Assembly (NCBI GenBank): GCA_028551475.1
Contig: CM052359.1
Location: forward strand, 4,465,583-4,529,582
DNA from: Casuarina equisetifolia
Taxonomy: Eukaryota; Streptophyta; Magnoliopsida; Fagales; Casuarinaceae
Length of the DNA stretch: 64,000 nt
Direction: 5' to 3'
A program made the translations under genes and the position numbers. How positions within the stretch are numbered: the stretch's first letter is position 1; every line of letters begins with the position of its first letter. Below the pieces are notes generated by a model. The model was not told where the DNA came from, searched no databases, and was given only the letters and a program-made list of their open reading frames with translations. This document shows positions 51,857-63,682 of this stretch, one piece after another.

Positions 51857-52210
51857 ATGGAAGGAGAAAGAAAGAAGAGGAAGCTGGAGAACGAGGAGAA
51901 AGAAGAAGATGATGAGGAGAAGAAGATGGAGATGTTCTTTGCTTTGATAAGAAGCACGCGCGTCTTGCGGGATCGTTTGCGGGGTGGTTTAAGTAAGACT
52001 AAGGAGACAGATGAAGAGAAGAGACAGAAGGCAATCTGGAGCCCCACGTTCCAACCAGAAGATTTCATGGAGGTTGGTAAGTCTAACAGTCCTGGTGATT
52101 CCCAAGCAGGCCCTTCTAAGACAGACAAAGAAGAAGAAGAAAAAGAAAAGACTAAGGAAGATAACGAAGAAGGAGAAGATAAGGGTCTGGACCTAAATCT
52201 TTCTTTGTAG
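51857..52210 (+). CDS. NIMIN: NIMIN-type (NIM1/NPR1-interacting) transcriptional repressor
   Basis: Single-exon gene of 117 aa, rich in Glu and Lys. NIMIN proteins bind NPR1 in the nucleus and damp salicylic-acid defence genes. Recognition rests on three points: an N-terminal basic tract (RKKRKLE, residues 5-11) usable as a nuclear signal; the central motif MEMFFALIRSTRVLRD (about 24-39), close to the KMEMFF-LIRS stretch of NIMIN proteins; and the C-terminal EAR repression motif LDLNLSL ending the protein. A PTFQPEDFMEV stretch (about 64-74) matches the W-P-F--EDF part of NIMIN1/2. The size fits NIMIN1/NIMIN2 (about 120-140 aa); I cannot say which. The gene is intronless, as usual for the family. 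A TATA box and TGACG elements lie upstream. Confidence 0.85.
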   Translation: MEGERKKRKLENEEKEEDDEEKKMEMFFALIRSTRVLRDRLRGGLSKTKETDEEKRQKAIWSPTFQPEDFMEVGKSNSPGDSQAGPSKTDKEEEEKEKTKEDNEEGEDKGLDLNLSL

Positions 52211-55200
52211 TAGAGACATCACCCATGTTGCAGAAGTGGTCCTAAGATTCAACCATGGAAGTTACTTCACGGGTCGTCCATAAACAGTTTTGTCTTGCTT
52301 TGTGAAAGCATTTTCCTCTGTAATCAAGTTACAGTCCACATCATTTTGCGTGTGCTAAGCTGCATTCCTCACTCATATTCCGTCTTTGACCTAAACTCTC
52401 TATGCTGAAAGATTGAAATACGTTGTGCAAGAATCAGTAGCTTTCAAATTACAGACAAATTGCTCCCCCCATCCAAAAGAAAGTGCAAAAAAGAAAAAGA
52501 TCGCAATGTTCTAATTCGATTAACAAGGGGAGGGTGAGAAAGTGAAAGAAAAGTTGACTTGGGTTAGTATACGGCATAGTTGGTAAGGTAGGAGGAAAAT
52601 GTGGTACCAGGAAAGGTATTGGGCAACAATATAAAGCAGACAGAGATATATAAAGTTCTTTGTCTTTCAATGGGAGGGGAGTTACAGAGTAGTCTTCCCC
52701 GTCCAAACACATACCAAAAGGACGAGACTGAAAAGATAAAAGTATTTTGTGCTTCTATGGGAAGCAGATCGGGTAACCCAAACTTGATCGAAACGTTTTA
52801 GCACGCTTGATGCAAGCCAGATTTGAAAAAGTTTGAGCCAAGCTCCATAAAATCGGTTCTGGCCTTTGTTCACTGACACATACAGTTCGAGTTTGAGTAT
52901 GTCTTGTAAACAGCAACATGAGTAACGGACATACTACATAGTGTTCCTCTCATCATCAGCACCTCAAATCCCAGGAACTTTTCAGCTTTATGTCGAGACT
53001 TTGATATGAAAAATAAAAAATATCTTCTACAAGGCATGGACGTCGGCACTGGTTTCTGTGGAAGCTGTAAGGGGTCGAGTGAAGATCAATCTTGAACAGG
53101 GAAAGAGAAAGAGAGAGAGAGAGGGACAAGATGTTCGACGTTGAGGATTGAAAAGTGATGCAATGCTTTGACATCAGAAAAGCAGCTACCACATCTGTGG
53201 CAATTTTAGCTTCCATCGAACACGTTCATTGGACCACATTAAAGACGTCCGCTCTCCAAGGTCCCACTAAGGGCTAGATTTTTCAAGAAATGGACCCGCG
53301 GCTGAGACAAGCATTGACTGGTAAACTGAAGATTGAGCAAGATGATGAACTGAAGATTGAGACCTCTTTACAAGGAAAGAGAAGCAGGTCGTTGATCAGA
53401 GGAGCAGTTTGCATGAGAGAAAGGCAAGTAGGACCATGAACAAGAAGAAGATCAGACAATATGTGGGTATTCCTTTCGCAGTAGAGCTCTTGACTGACGC
53501 CCATGAAAACAAGGAGAGTTCCTCGATCGAATAGCAGGCAGGGAAGGTTCAGACCTCAACACTTTGCCGTAATGAGCAAGTAAACAAAACATCAGTGCGA
53601 GTTACGAAGTCTCTTTTTTTTTTTCCTTTTCTTTTCCCCTTTTTTCTTACTGCATTTCTATTCATTAACTTGTCAATATTTGTAAAGCATTGGGGACAGC
53701 ATGCCTTGTCGTCATCTGAGTCAACACGTTCCACAGGTAAGGCGACAATCATTGTAAGAATATTGTGCCAAACACTACCTTGCTTTCTATTTGTTGACTA
53801 ATTAAGGTTTTCTTTCCCGGCAATTCCAGTATTGATGTTTGCTACCACTAAGAGTGCATCCAACCACTTAAGTAGGAATTGTCAGACCTTGTGATTGGAG
53901 AAGGGTTGATATTGAGATATTTTGGAGTTTCCAGTAACTATATGAAGCTGCACATTAGATTTCTAGGAAAACATTGTGTTGATTATATTGGACAATAAAA
54001 TTTTATGTTGAGAAAAAAGATATTTATAATGCATATTATAAATTTAAATAATTTGTACTTTAATTTTTCACATGATATAGAGTCAGCCATTTTTAAAAAT
54101 GTTTCAATTAATTTTATAAATAAACCATGGTAAAAGGTTAAATTTAGATTACGAGAGAATATCACGAGAAAAAGACCCTATTAATATGCTTTATTGGCTT
54201 GGCTTTTCACAATTTAGAATCATGCCAGCGAAGAACTTGTGTTATTTTCAGAAAAAGTGATGTTACAAGTGAACTGGAAGAATGAACAGATGTACAACAT
54301 CTGTAGAATATATCGGATTGTGGACTGGAAGGGACTGGCCGGCTCAGCGACTTGTCTTAACTAGACAAGGCAAGGTCGGTCCAGATCCTACCTGTCCTAG
54401 CTTTTTAGCAGGATTAAGTCTTCTGCACCTGTTCGAACAATTTATCCGGCGGATAGTAATCATTTTACTTGACAGCCCGTGGGTGCATAATTCAACAAAG
54501 TTTCTTACGCGTTAAGTCTCCCCACCACACGCGAAAGGCAAAGGTGATGCTACGACTTCTGGCCAAGGGGTTCAGATTCTCGGCATGGCACACAAATTTA
54601 ATCCCAAACTATAACTGATGAGTAGAGCCACACAATTGAAGACATAATATCTTCAACTCAACATCAAATGAGACGTGAACTGTTCATCCTTTTTCAGCTA
54701 CTGTTCCCCAAATGGAGAAACCACTTTTCATATGTTGTCACAAATGCATGTCTTCTCTCAACTCTCTTTGTATATGGACTTAAGAATCAGGGTCAAGTTA
54801 AACTAAACAAGAAGACAGGGTTACACAAATGCCTTCCGAGGATTCTTTCTAGTCTTTGCAAGGAATTTGGGCAAGGGTCGACCACTTTGGTTCCGGCAGT
54901 CCCCGCTTCAGCCGAGATAGGCTCTTGTTGAGAGGTACTATTATAATTATTCATTTTGATATCACTCGTTAAGAGTTAGATAGGCTGTTGCTGCGAAGAA
55001 CGGGCTTCTTTCTTATACGTCTGTGAGACAAGCACTGAGACCCCGTGAATAGGTTTTCTATGGGTAGGACGTCCACGTCAAGATGAGATTACATTTCCAG
55101 TGATTTTTTTTTTTCAAGCATTTATCTAGTTTCTGTACCATATTTTACAATTTTGATTATTGAAAACATCTCTTGTCACCATTTCGAAAATTACTGCCTT

Positions 55201-55448
55201 GTCTTTATTCATTGTTTTATATATTATAAAATAAAATGGTGGTTATGAATTTCGCAAAATTTAATCCCTGTCCCGACAAAAAAGACATCGAAAAGATTGG
55301 AAGCAAGCAATCACCTCTTATTTTATTTTATGTCAAATCATAAAAAAACATGCAAATGGAATCAACGCGGTTGGCACGCTGTTCATGATACAATGTAAAC
55401 ATTATAAGATAGAGTAATAGGGGCCCCTTTGAGAGTTAAACGAAGGCA
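52211..55448. other. Intergenic, no supported gene
   Basis: 3' UTR of the NIMIN-type gene, then mixed to AT-rich DNA. A GA-rich microsatellite lies at about 53104-53125. Frames at 52449-52879, 52956-53216, 53283-53504, 53549-53801, 54282-54515 and 54668-54931 lack motifs. Confidence 0.4.
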
Positions 55449-55885
55449 TGTGGAGTGTTTGCGGTTGAAAAGGAGAAACAATCAGACAAGCAAAAGGAAT
55501 CAATCAAACACGAACTTTACTAAGAAGCTGATTAATAAAATATGAAAGGTAATTAACTAAGGTCGTTCACCTATCTTTTACATAATAGTCCTATTTATAA
55601 GCACATAAAAGCATTACCTGTACGCAGTTCTTGGATAATGCTATCAATAAGTATGTCAATGGCAAAGCCTAACAGCTATTACAACCATTTCCATTCCCAC
55701 TAACTTTCTTAGGGATTTATGGTCTTTGAAACGTCTCAGGTTTCCCATGCTTCCTTCTGCTCTGCTTTGGGCATTATGCATATCCGTGAGCCTTCTTTAC
55801 TTGTTAGTCGTCTTGCACTTAACAAACCATGACAGACTTACACTAAAGTGGTTTCAAGTGTACTGCAACCCCATTGAAATTAACA
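55449..55885 (-). mobile_element. Probable 3' LTR of a Ty1/copia element
   Basis: On the minus strand a purine-rich tract (AAGGAGGGG) is followed by TGTTAATTTC at 55885, the usual polypurine-tract/LTR junction. A TATA box (TTATAAATAGG) sits in the middle and the sequence can end in ACA at 55449, about 437 bases. The left edge is less certain than the right. Confidence 0.55.
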
Positions 55886-55987
55886 CCCCTCCTTAACGGC
55901 GTTCATTATTACTTCAATTAACGTTCTAATCTTCTCGTAATGTCCCATAATTAGACTTTTAGTGAGGAAGTTTGTCAACTAACTAGT

Positions 55988-56960
55988 GATGAGAAGATGG
56001 ACTGAGTGAAGTGGATAGCAGGAAACAGAAAATCATTCTTGCTCTAGGGTGACTATTGCCTACTTAAAGGACCACCAGCTAGTAGAATTGGAGAGCAAGT
56101 CATTCTCTCCTTAGGAATCCCAAGAGATACAACAGTTTCAGTAATGGTGAGTAATTAGGAGTGAAATTTACTAACTAATAGGAGATGCTCATGGCCTATG
56201 TGTAGAGGAAACATCAATGCCATTCGAAAGCCTAATGACATGAGAGAAGATATGCTTATATCTACTACAACGGAGGATGAAAAGTTCTCAATCAATTCAA
56301 TATGGAAAGCTCTCATTCCCTAACAACATAGAGTTAATTAGTTTGGAATTATGTGGTTGAAGTATGTGATCCCTCAACATGCAATGATAATATGATTGGC
56401 AATCCAGAATCCACTAGCCACAAGGGATAGACTCCACTTTCTTGGGGATCATAGAAATAAAAGTTGTTGCTTGTATAATACTTTTGAAGAGTCTTGAGAT
56501 TACATCTTTTTAGATTTCCTCTAGTCAATTGCTATTAGAGCACAGTTAGAAACTATACTTGATGTAACACCATCACTCCTATATTGGCAATCAAGGATTG
56601 GGTGGCTCTTTCATGAAGCTAAAGGGAAAAGCTTTAAGACACGTTTTGTAAAATTTGTGTTTGAATATTTCATTTATGCTATTTGAAATAAAAAGAATGA
56701 TAGGATATTTAGAAATAATATGCATTTTGAATGAGTAACTCTTGAAGCTATCAAAAGTCTTGTAAAAGATAAATTTTGTTGTATTATACAGATCCCCCAA
56801 ATGGCTGAAAACTTGTTTATTGACGTGCTTGGAGGCTTAGGGAGACCATTTTTGATATAATATAATGTTGTGTAAGGTCTTTTGATAGGGGTATGGCCTT
56901 AATCATCTTATATTGATGTATTTTGTAATTAAATTTTGCATAGAAAGAAAAAAAAAATCT
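55988..56960 (+). mobile_element. 5'-truncated LINE, zf-RVT end plus poly(A)
   Basis: Plus-strand translation with stops shows the C-terminal part of a plant L1-type reverse transcriptase protein: LVWNYVVE; a decayed TPLSWGS where LHFLG is usual; then IGWLFHEAKGKSFKTRFVKF, VFEYFIYAI and NKKNDRIFRNNMHFE. The unit ends GCATAGAAAGAAAAAAAAAA near 56957. Imperfect target duplications flank it: GTCAACTAACTAGT at 55974-55987 and GCCAACTAATAGT at 56961-56973. It lies inside the RNase H region of the copia carcass. Confidence 0.7.
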
Positions 56961-57326
56961 GCCAACTAATAGTTAGTCAGTTGAACAATGCTTTAGCTCA
57001 GTATCTCCTAATTCCATCATATGATTAGTGTGAGAGTGATGACTTGAGTTCATGGACATTGTAATAGTAGATTGATTGTTGCAAACAATTTTGATCGCCT
57101 TGGTTTGCAAATAATTCTTATATAGTATTTGCAGATAGATTTATACCATATGAATTTAGGGTTTGACTTTATATAAAAAGAAAACATATTTTTCAAATCA
57201 TAAAAATACTACTAGAGAAAATAACTTTTGATTGGAATGTTTGAATATTTATGCTTTAAAATAATCATCAATGTTGATTATTTGTTGTAAATAATATTCA
57301 ATGTTTAGTTAGCATAAAAATGAATA

Positions 57327-57600
57327 ATATATATATATATTCATATTCATATTCATATTCATATTTATATTTATATAGAATAATATATTTTTCAAACAAA
57401 TTTTAAAAGATTTGATCAACATCAGAACAAATTTAACATGAAAACCTTCAACTAATCAAGTATATATATATATATATATATATTCATATTCATATTCATA
57501 TTCATATTTATATTTATATAGAATAATATATTTTTCAAAAAAATTTTAAAGGATTTGCTCAACATCAAAACAAATTTAACATGAAAACCTTCAACTAGTC
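57327..57600. repeat. 143-base tandem duplication with TA and TTCATA microsatellites
   Basis: Two copies, offset 143 bases, each made of (TA)n, four TTCATA units, a TTTATA tail, GAATAATATATTTTTCAAA and a shared stretch ending AACATGAAAACCTTCAACTA. Only a few substitutions separate them, so the duplication is young relative to the surrounding copia carcass. Confidence 0.75.
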
Positions 57601-57897
57601 CTTGATTATATAGCTCTTTCCATGCCCTAAAGTTCAAGTGGTCATTCCATCTATGCCATAGCCAAGACCTCTCCCTAGAAACAATTAAGGTAGTCAAGTG
57701 GGAATACTTTAATCTACAAGATAGGTTCTAGAACTGTCATCTACCTTTGCTATCTCCCTAGGAGGATTATTTTCATAAAAAATAGAACATTTGTTGTTTC
57801 TAAATAATACAACACAACAATTTAGAGCCATTTAACCTAAATTTGTAAGGTTGAAACTTAGTATTTGCATCCATAATACATCATTCATCACCCTTTT

Positions 57898-59751
57898 TGT
57901 TAAGAATTTTTTTTTAATATATATTTAGATGATAACAAAAGGAAAAACCTTTGAAAATAATTTTTCATACAAGAAAAATGGGGCAAAAAGAATATAAGGT
58001 ATTGGCTAAAGTAATATTTGATGCAAATATTATATTAAATCATATATTAACATTTGAGAATAATTATTACTTACTCATTCGTATGGTTGGGCTAGAATAA
58101 GATGTATTACTGTTATGAAATCGACGTTTAACATGGCCCGAAACAAAACCCAGGCCTGTCTACATTCTTTAGTGAAACAACTTAGGGTAGAAATAATAGA
58201 TGCCTTTTTCCTTTGATTTTGAATCAAAAGTGTGATGTTGGTCAGTCAAGCAAATTTCAATGATTGTCGCCTGTCTACATTCTTTAGTGAAACAACTTAG
58301 GGTAGAAATAATAGATGCTGTTATCTCTAACAAATTTCAACGTGAATATAGAGGTAACAGCTAAAACATATTTCCCTAGAGTTTATCTAACATATAGCGT
58401 CTTTTTCTTTGTTGTCCTTATTGAACGTAGAAAGAAAAATGAACTAGAAAATCGCAAGTCAAAAGCTCATGAAAATCTTTTGGGGTGATTAAAAAACAAA
58501 GAACTATTGTTTTTCCTTTCAAAAAAGAGTCAGCACTCTAACAGCTTTTATTAAGCTTGACGAGGTTGGATGTACTAATTATACCCTGTTTAAGTACAAA
58601 GTAAAAAACAAAGAGCTATTGCATAAAAAATCCTTTATCGGTTTGATATATCCAGTCTTGGTTGGACTTATTTCTTGATTACTTATTCTTATACTTGTAT
58701 TATAGTTCACATCCGAGTATTCCTAATTGGTTTAATAAATTGTAATTGTATTTATCATTCTTTGTCTAAGATTCAAGAGTTTGATTTGTGATTATAACCT
58801 TGACGCAAGTATGTTGATTTGTCAATCATTTATCCTAAATATTGCTCATGGGAGGTTTGTTGAAGAAAACATTTAACCATTGATTCTAGCATTGTAGATA
58901 AATAACAGAATGCTAAAAGTGTTAAAGGAATCATTCATTGAAATATATCTTTGAATACTTTATCATTTGTGCGTTGTGTGAACTCCAAGTACATTATTGC
59001 ACATAGTTTAAGGCTGAGATGTATGTTCTTATGCTTAAAACATATTATTTGAGAACAAGTATACATTGGTTGTGTTTGTGCACTATATCTTAGTTGAAAT
59101 ACTTGTTGGTTGCCTAAGTGATTGAGGAGCTAATACTTGATGAGACTTTTCCAAATAGTTTGTAGTTTGCTTTAACTAGATAATGAACATATTGTAAAAT
59201 CTTTATATGTAGCTTGTACTAAGGGAGAACATACTTAAAATGTATTCATAATATGCAATTCCTTATATTTAACTTATTTTCTCTTGTAAAGAGAAAACAC
59301 ATTATATTAGGTGCATAATACCTAAATTGTTGTTGGTTGAATAGACCAATATTGTTGTCAAAAGGTATGCAGTCATAATGACTTGAAATTTTTTAGGTTG
59401 TAAGGAATATTATTAGTGGCATATACCACATAAAGAAATTGGAGAGGTAGCTTCTCTCCAAACTTAGTGCATAAGATACTTTTTAATTGAGTTGATGTGG
59501 GTGAGTTGAACCACCTTATAAATTGTGTCTAAAATTCTCTCTCTCTCTCTCTCTCTTTCTTTCTTATGTACATTTATTTATGCTATTTATTATTTAAATA
59601 TTATTTATTACATGTGATTGTAAACCAAATATTAACAAACAAATTAACCTAGAACACACAAGCAATTAATTAACAATAGAAAAGGAAAAGAAAATAAAAA
59701 TTTCATAACCTAATTCAACCTCCCCTTTCGTAGATTAGTCTTATAGTTACA
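57898..59751 (+). mobile_element. Solo LTR 1 (1854 bases) with perfect target duplication
   Basis: Begins TGTTAAGAATTTTT and soon has GATGATAACAAAAGG; ends with an ACCTAATTCAACC block and then AGTTACA. It is bounded on both sides by CTTTT (57893-57897 and 59752-59756). Removing it joins the protease end of the copia frame (GVTIL-TTRGEK) to the pre-integrase part. No polyprotein lies inside, so it is a solo LTR. It contains a 50-base direct repeat and a (CT)n stretch near 59540-59556. Confidence 0.75.
58154..58318. repeat. Perfect 50-base direct repeat inside solo LTR 1
   Basis: GCCTGTCTACATTCTTTAGT and the following 30 bases occur at 58154-58203 and again at 58269-58318 without a mismatch, 115 bases apart. 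Confidence 0.85.
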
Positions 59752-62169
59752 CTTTTCGCCTCTAGTTGTGAGTATGGTCACTCCTTTTCCCTTCGCCTTA
59801 ATAATCTCACCATTTCCTAACTTAATAAATGTACTAAAGGACTTGTCTAAGAAGAAAAAAAAATAATAATTCCTTTCATTGAAGGCCATGTGGTTGCTGC
59901 AACTAACGTATAGAACCAACAAATTTTGATCCTTGCCAACAAATAAACAATACATATACAAAGAATAAGGTTAACTCTATATCCTAGGTTAATTTCATGT
60001 CCTTCTCATTTGTAAAATTAGCCTAATGTGATTGCTTTAAACAATATTTCTCTAAATGCTTGAACCTAAAACAATGTTTGCATTATGGTGTCGCCAACTA
60101 TTTTTCTAGATGATTTTTTTCCTTTTTTTTCCTTTTTTTTCTTTGCAAATCTTGTAGGTAGAAAATGAATACTTTAGTTTGTTCTTCCCTTCTTCCACCT
60201 ACAAAGTCTCCTCAAGGACTTCAGAAACTTATGTAAACTTCGTTCTAAAATCTATTTTGGTTAGGGATTTGGCTTTAATTTTCAAACGCTTCTAAGGACT
60301 CTATTAGGTTTGAAACAAGCATGGTGATGAAGTCTTTCATTCGTTCCAAGGTTGTAATTGTGGAGTCAAAAATTTTTTAGTGAGGCTTTTAAATAATTTT
60401 CAACTACTCTTCTACTAGGTAGCTTTTCCTCTAGAGTTATTGTTTGACTCATTGCAAAGTTGACCCAACGTAATAATTGACGACAAACTTGGCTTCCTAC
60501 ATTTTAAGCTTTTCTAAATCTCTTTTAAGAGCTTGTATATGAACGTGGCATACCTTTAGTGTTCTTAGGAATTTTTTTTAATAGAACCCACATTTTGTAC
60601 ATACTGTGTTAACCCATTTTTCATGAGCTCACTGATGTTGTTGGAATATATTAATATTTTAATGATGACAAAAAAGAAATTATAATATCAAATATTTTCA
60701 TAATTATAATATGAAAATATTATAATTACTTTTGTATTGGTTTAAATAAGAAAAATGATGCCGGAATGCTTTTGTAGGAAATGGGTCAATTTTGTGCATG
60801 AGCCTAGAATTGACCCAGAACCACTTGGTTTTAGCCTATGTGATTCTATCTCCAGACTTGTCTCGTACGATCTAAATCCAGCCTAGCACGAATCAAGTGT
60901 GCACCCAAACCTAGAGTGTGAACCAGAACTATGAGCCCGCAATCTAAAAGGTCTAGACATGACCCAGAGATCTGCATTTGTGACCTACAGTCCAATGCAC
61001 AACTATTACCTACTTGAAGTTGCTGCGACCCGCCACTTAAATTGGCCACCGCTGACTGCTTAATTGACAATGAAAAGCACATCATTCCAAAGATATCAAA
61101 GAGGGGAACATTTATGTGAAGAAAAATTAGTGACCCATTGCTTAAGGAAGATCAAATTGAAGAGATTAAGGTGTTATTCACAACTTGTGACCTAATTGAT
61201 TAAAAGAGCAATTGGAAGTAAATTAAAGACTTTCTGAAGTTGAAATCATGGGGGTTTGTCAAGTAAGAAGTCAATCTATTGATCTATGAAGTACCCATAA
61301 AGATTTGCTTCAAGATTGAAAAGGATTGAGGAAGATTCAAGAAAAACCCAAAAGTTTGACATATGACTTGTTTTGCCTTTGCGAAATTCTAAATGATTAA
61401 TTTAAACTCTGGACAAAATGGTAGCATTTTGGAGCATAATTTTGAATGGGATTGAGACAAAAAGCAAGTCCTGTCTCCCTTCTCTCATATAAGCTGGAAA
61501 TCAGGTAGAAAAGAGAAAAGATAGAGCTTTAATAGGAAGAAGATGTGATATACTTTAAAGATGTCAGAATAACTTTTTGAAAGTGAAAGATTAGTCTTTA
61601 TGATGCTATTTAAGAGCACAAATCTTATTGAAAAATGGTGGGTAAAAATCATAAAAAGCTTAGCTTCATTCAAGAAATTCTCATTCTTTACTCAAGATCA
61701 TCCAGCTCATATTTTGAATCTTCATTGAGTGACTATATTTTGAGTTCACATATTTACTTAATAGAAAATTTCTTTGTGCTACAAATTTTTTGGAAGTGAA
61801 CAATGATAGGGCTTGAACAAAATTTGAGACTTTTGTCCAAATCATTCTGTAATAGCTTTGTAGCATTTGTTAGAGACTTTTGTGTTAGTAAAAATCTGGT
61901 CTCTAAAGAGTCCAGTAATACAAGATCAAATTTAGTTATCATAAACCATGAAATGGAATAAAAAAGGTGTTAGAACAAACCTGATTTTGCCTCCATAGGT
62001 TTGGTAAAATAGCTATCTACCTTTCCTATTCCCTTTTAGAGCACAAAAGTGATGAGACTTATTTCTAAGTCACTGTAAGTATGAAAGAGTGAAAAGGACA
62101 AATGTGTTTTCTGTTTTGTAGTGTGTCAATAATTGTGTTCACGGTGTCTTATAAATAAGCCTTTTGCTT

Positions 62170-62275
62170 AACTATAAAGTTAAGTGTAAACTTAATTGTA
62201 AACTTAACCGTAAACTTAACCATAAACACTTATCTGTAAACTTAACCGTAAACACTTATCCATAAAGACCATTAT
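62170..62275. repeat. Degenerate 12-base array (GTAAACTTAACC)
   Basis: Several close copies of GTAAACTTAACC and GTAAACACTTATCC follow each other inside solo LTR 2. Confidence 0.6.
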
Positions 62276-62667
62276 AAGCCCAAAACATTTAGGCCCATAA
62301 CTAAATTGTCCATACCTTTAATGTGACTTATATGTGCATAATTTAGAGCTAGGGAAAGGACTTAGCCATATAATTTATGTGTTACTCAAATAGGCCTGAC
62401 TCATCATAGTCCTATTAGGCAAACACTGTCCTACACCAATACCTCCATATTTGTTAGTAATAAAAACATTTATGTTAGCTTAATAAACCATATGAAAATT
62501 ACATTAATATATCCAAGTAAAAGATATTTATAATGACCATTGATGTAAGCCCACATATAGGTAGGTTATGTAAATAGTCTAATATTTTGAACTAAATATT
62601 GTATATCTTGTAGAAGCCTAGTTCTAAATTTGTAACTTTTGGGAGAGAGCTTGTAACTGAGATTAAG

Positions 62668-62785
62668 GGATTGGTTATCCCTTGTAATTGGGTTTGGGGG
62701 ATTGGTTATCCCTTGTAACTAGGTTTGGGGGATTGGTTATCTCTTGTAGGGAGTTGGATATCCCTTGTAATCAATTGTTGAATTG
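62668..62785. repeat. 31-base minisatellite, about 3.6 copies
   Basis: Units starting GGATTGGTTATCCCTTGTAA begin at 62668, 62699 and 62730 with a partial copy after 62750, near the 3' end of solo LTR 2. Confidence 0.8.
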
Positions 62786-63013
62786 ATTGGAATAATGACT
62801 CTAACAGATTGCTAGAGTGGGGTAGAATAGGTGCTAAGGTGATTTAGGCCAAGTCACCTACCAAAAATCCTTGTTTTTGTGTTGTGTGAATGCTTCACTT
62901 GCTACCATATGAATATTAATTATTTTACTTAGTTAAAATGAAAAGGACAAAAGAACTTTTTAGAAACCTAATTCACCCCCTTTTCTTAGGTGGTTATAGG
63001 ATCCAACAAATGT

Positions 63014-63335
63014 GAACTTATATTAATGAACTTTGAGTTGGTCTAATTCGATGAGATATATGGGTTTTTAATAGTTGGATATGGAATGGCTAGTGTAGGT
63101 TGTAGCTTCACTATTAAATTTATGATGAGTTAAACCTATAAAAAAAAGCATATAACAAAGAGACTAGGTCTTTCTTTTACCTTTATGCATAATACCTTAT
63201 ATTCTGGAAATTTTACAAGATTACACCATTCATATGTGGATCAAACACATAACCATAAGAACACATATGCCCAAACACAATAGATTTAAAAAGTGCAAAC
63301 TAATATAGTATCATATGTCTTTTGTAGTCTTTTCT
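63014..63335. other. No gene recognised
   Basis: AT-rich DNA on the far side of solo LTR 2. By position it could hold the start of the copia gag, but I could not recognise gag residues in it. Confidence 0.3.
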
Positions 63336-63682
63336 TGTTAGATTTTTTCATAGTTTCTTTCTTATTAAACATGCATTTCATTATTTCTTTCATGAATTAG
63401 AATCCATGACAAGAACTCTCTCCAATAACTAGCTTCCAAGGAGACTTTCTTTATTTGCATACTAGGTTTCTTTATATGTTTTCTATTTATAGACTAACAC
63501 CCAAGGAATCCTAGTTAGATAGTATTAGAAAAACCTACTACAATAAAAGAATAAGAATTCTAATTGGATACTACCATAAAAACCTACTATGATAAGAAAA
63601 TAACCCTTAATTTCTACAATTATATAGATACCTCTAATTATAATAGAATATTACAATAATATCTTCTAACCTAATTTTAACA
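63336..63682 (-). mobile_element. Tentative copia-like LTR fragment
   Basis: Bounded by TGTTA (63336) and TAACA (63682). On the minus strand it starts TGTTAAAATTAGG directly after a purine-rich TTTTGAGG, and holds a TATA-like TCTATAAATAG near 63490. No matching target duplication and no partner LTR are seen. Confidence 0.35.

Larger units (their letters stand above)
55886..60638 (-). mobile_element. Ty1/copia polyprotein carcass, minus strand, with nested insertions
   Basis: Pieces in element order, all with stops: gag UBN2-like region (about 60560-60300; LKRDLEKLKM, TITTLERMKDF); CCHC zinc knuckle at 60082-60041 (CKHCFRFKHLEKYC); protease-side region (about 59930-59752; CSNHMAF, IKLGNGEIIKAKGKGVTIL); pre-integrase domain (about 57697-57590; SWLWHRWNDHLNFRAWKEL, then GLVEG); RNase H (about 57180-56961; VCNNQSTITMSMNS); and its last codons (about 55973-55910; NFLTKSL). 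Integrase and reverse transcriptase are almost wholly deleted. A solo LTR (57898-59751) and a LINE (55988-56960) are inserted. The 5' LTR is not found. Confidence 0.8.
60639..63008 (+). mobile_element. Solo LTR 2 (2370 bases) with TGTTGGA...TCCAACA ends
   Basis: Starts TGTTGGAATATATTAATATT followed by GATGATGACAAA, and ends with CCTAATTCACCCCC and GGATCCAACA. The ends form a 7-base perfect inverted repeat. Flanks are GATGT (60634-60638) and AATGT (63009-63013), an almost perfect 5-base target duplication. It shares its general layout with solo LTR 1. It interrupts the gag end of the copia carcass. No polyprotein is inside. Confidence 0.65.

Noticed and set aside
53104-53125. GA-rich stretch as a possible regulatory GAGA element
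   Set aside because: A plain microsatellite with no gene start nearby.
57320-57600. CRISPR-like spaced repeats
   Set aside because: A eukaryotic AT microsatellite with tandem duplication; there are no regular spacers.
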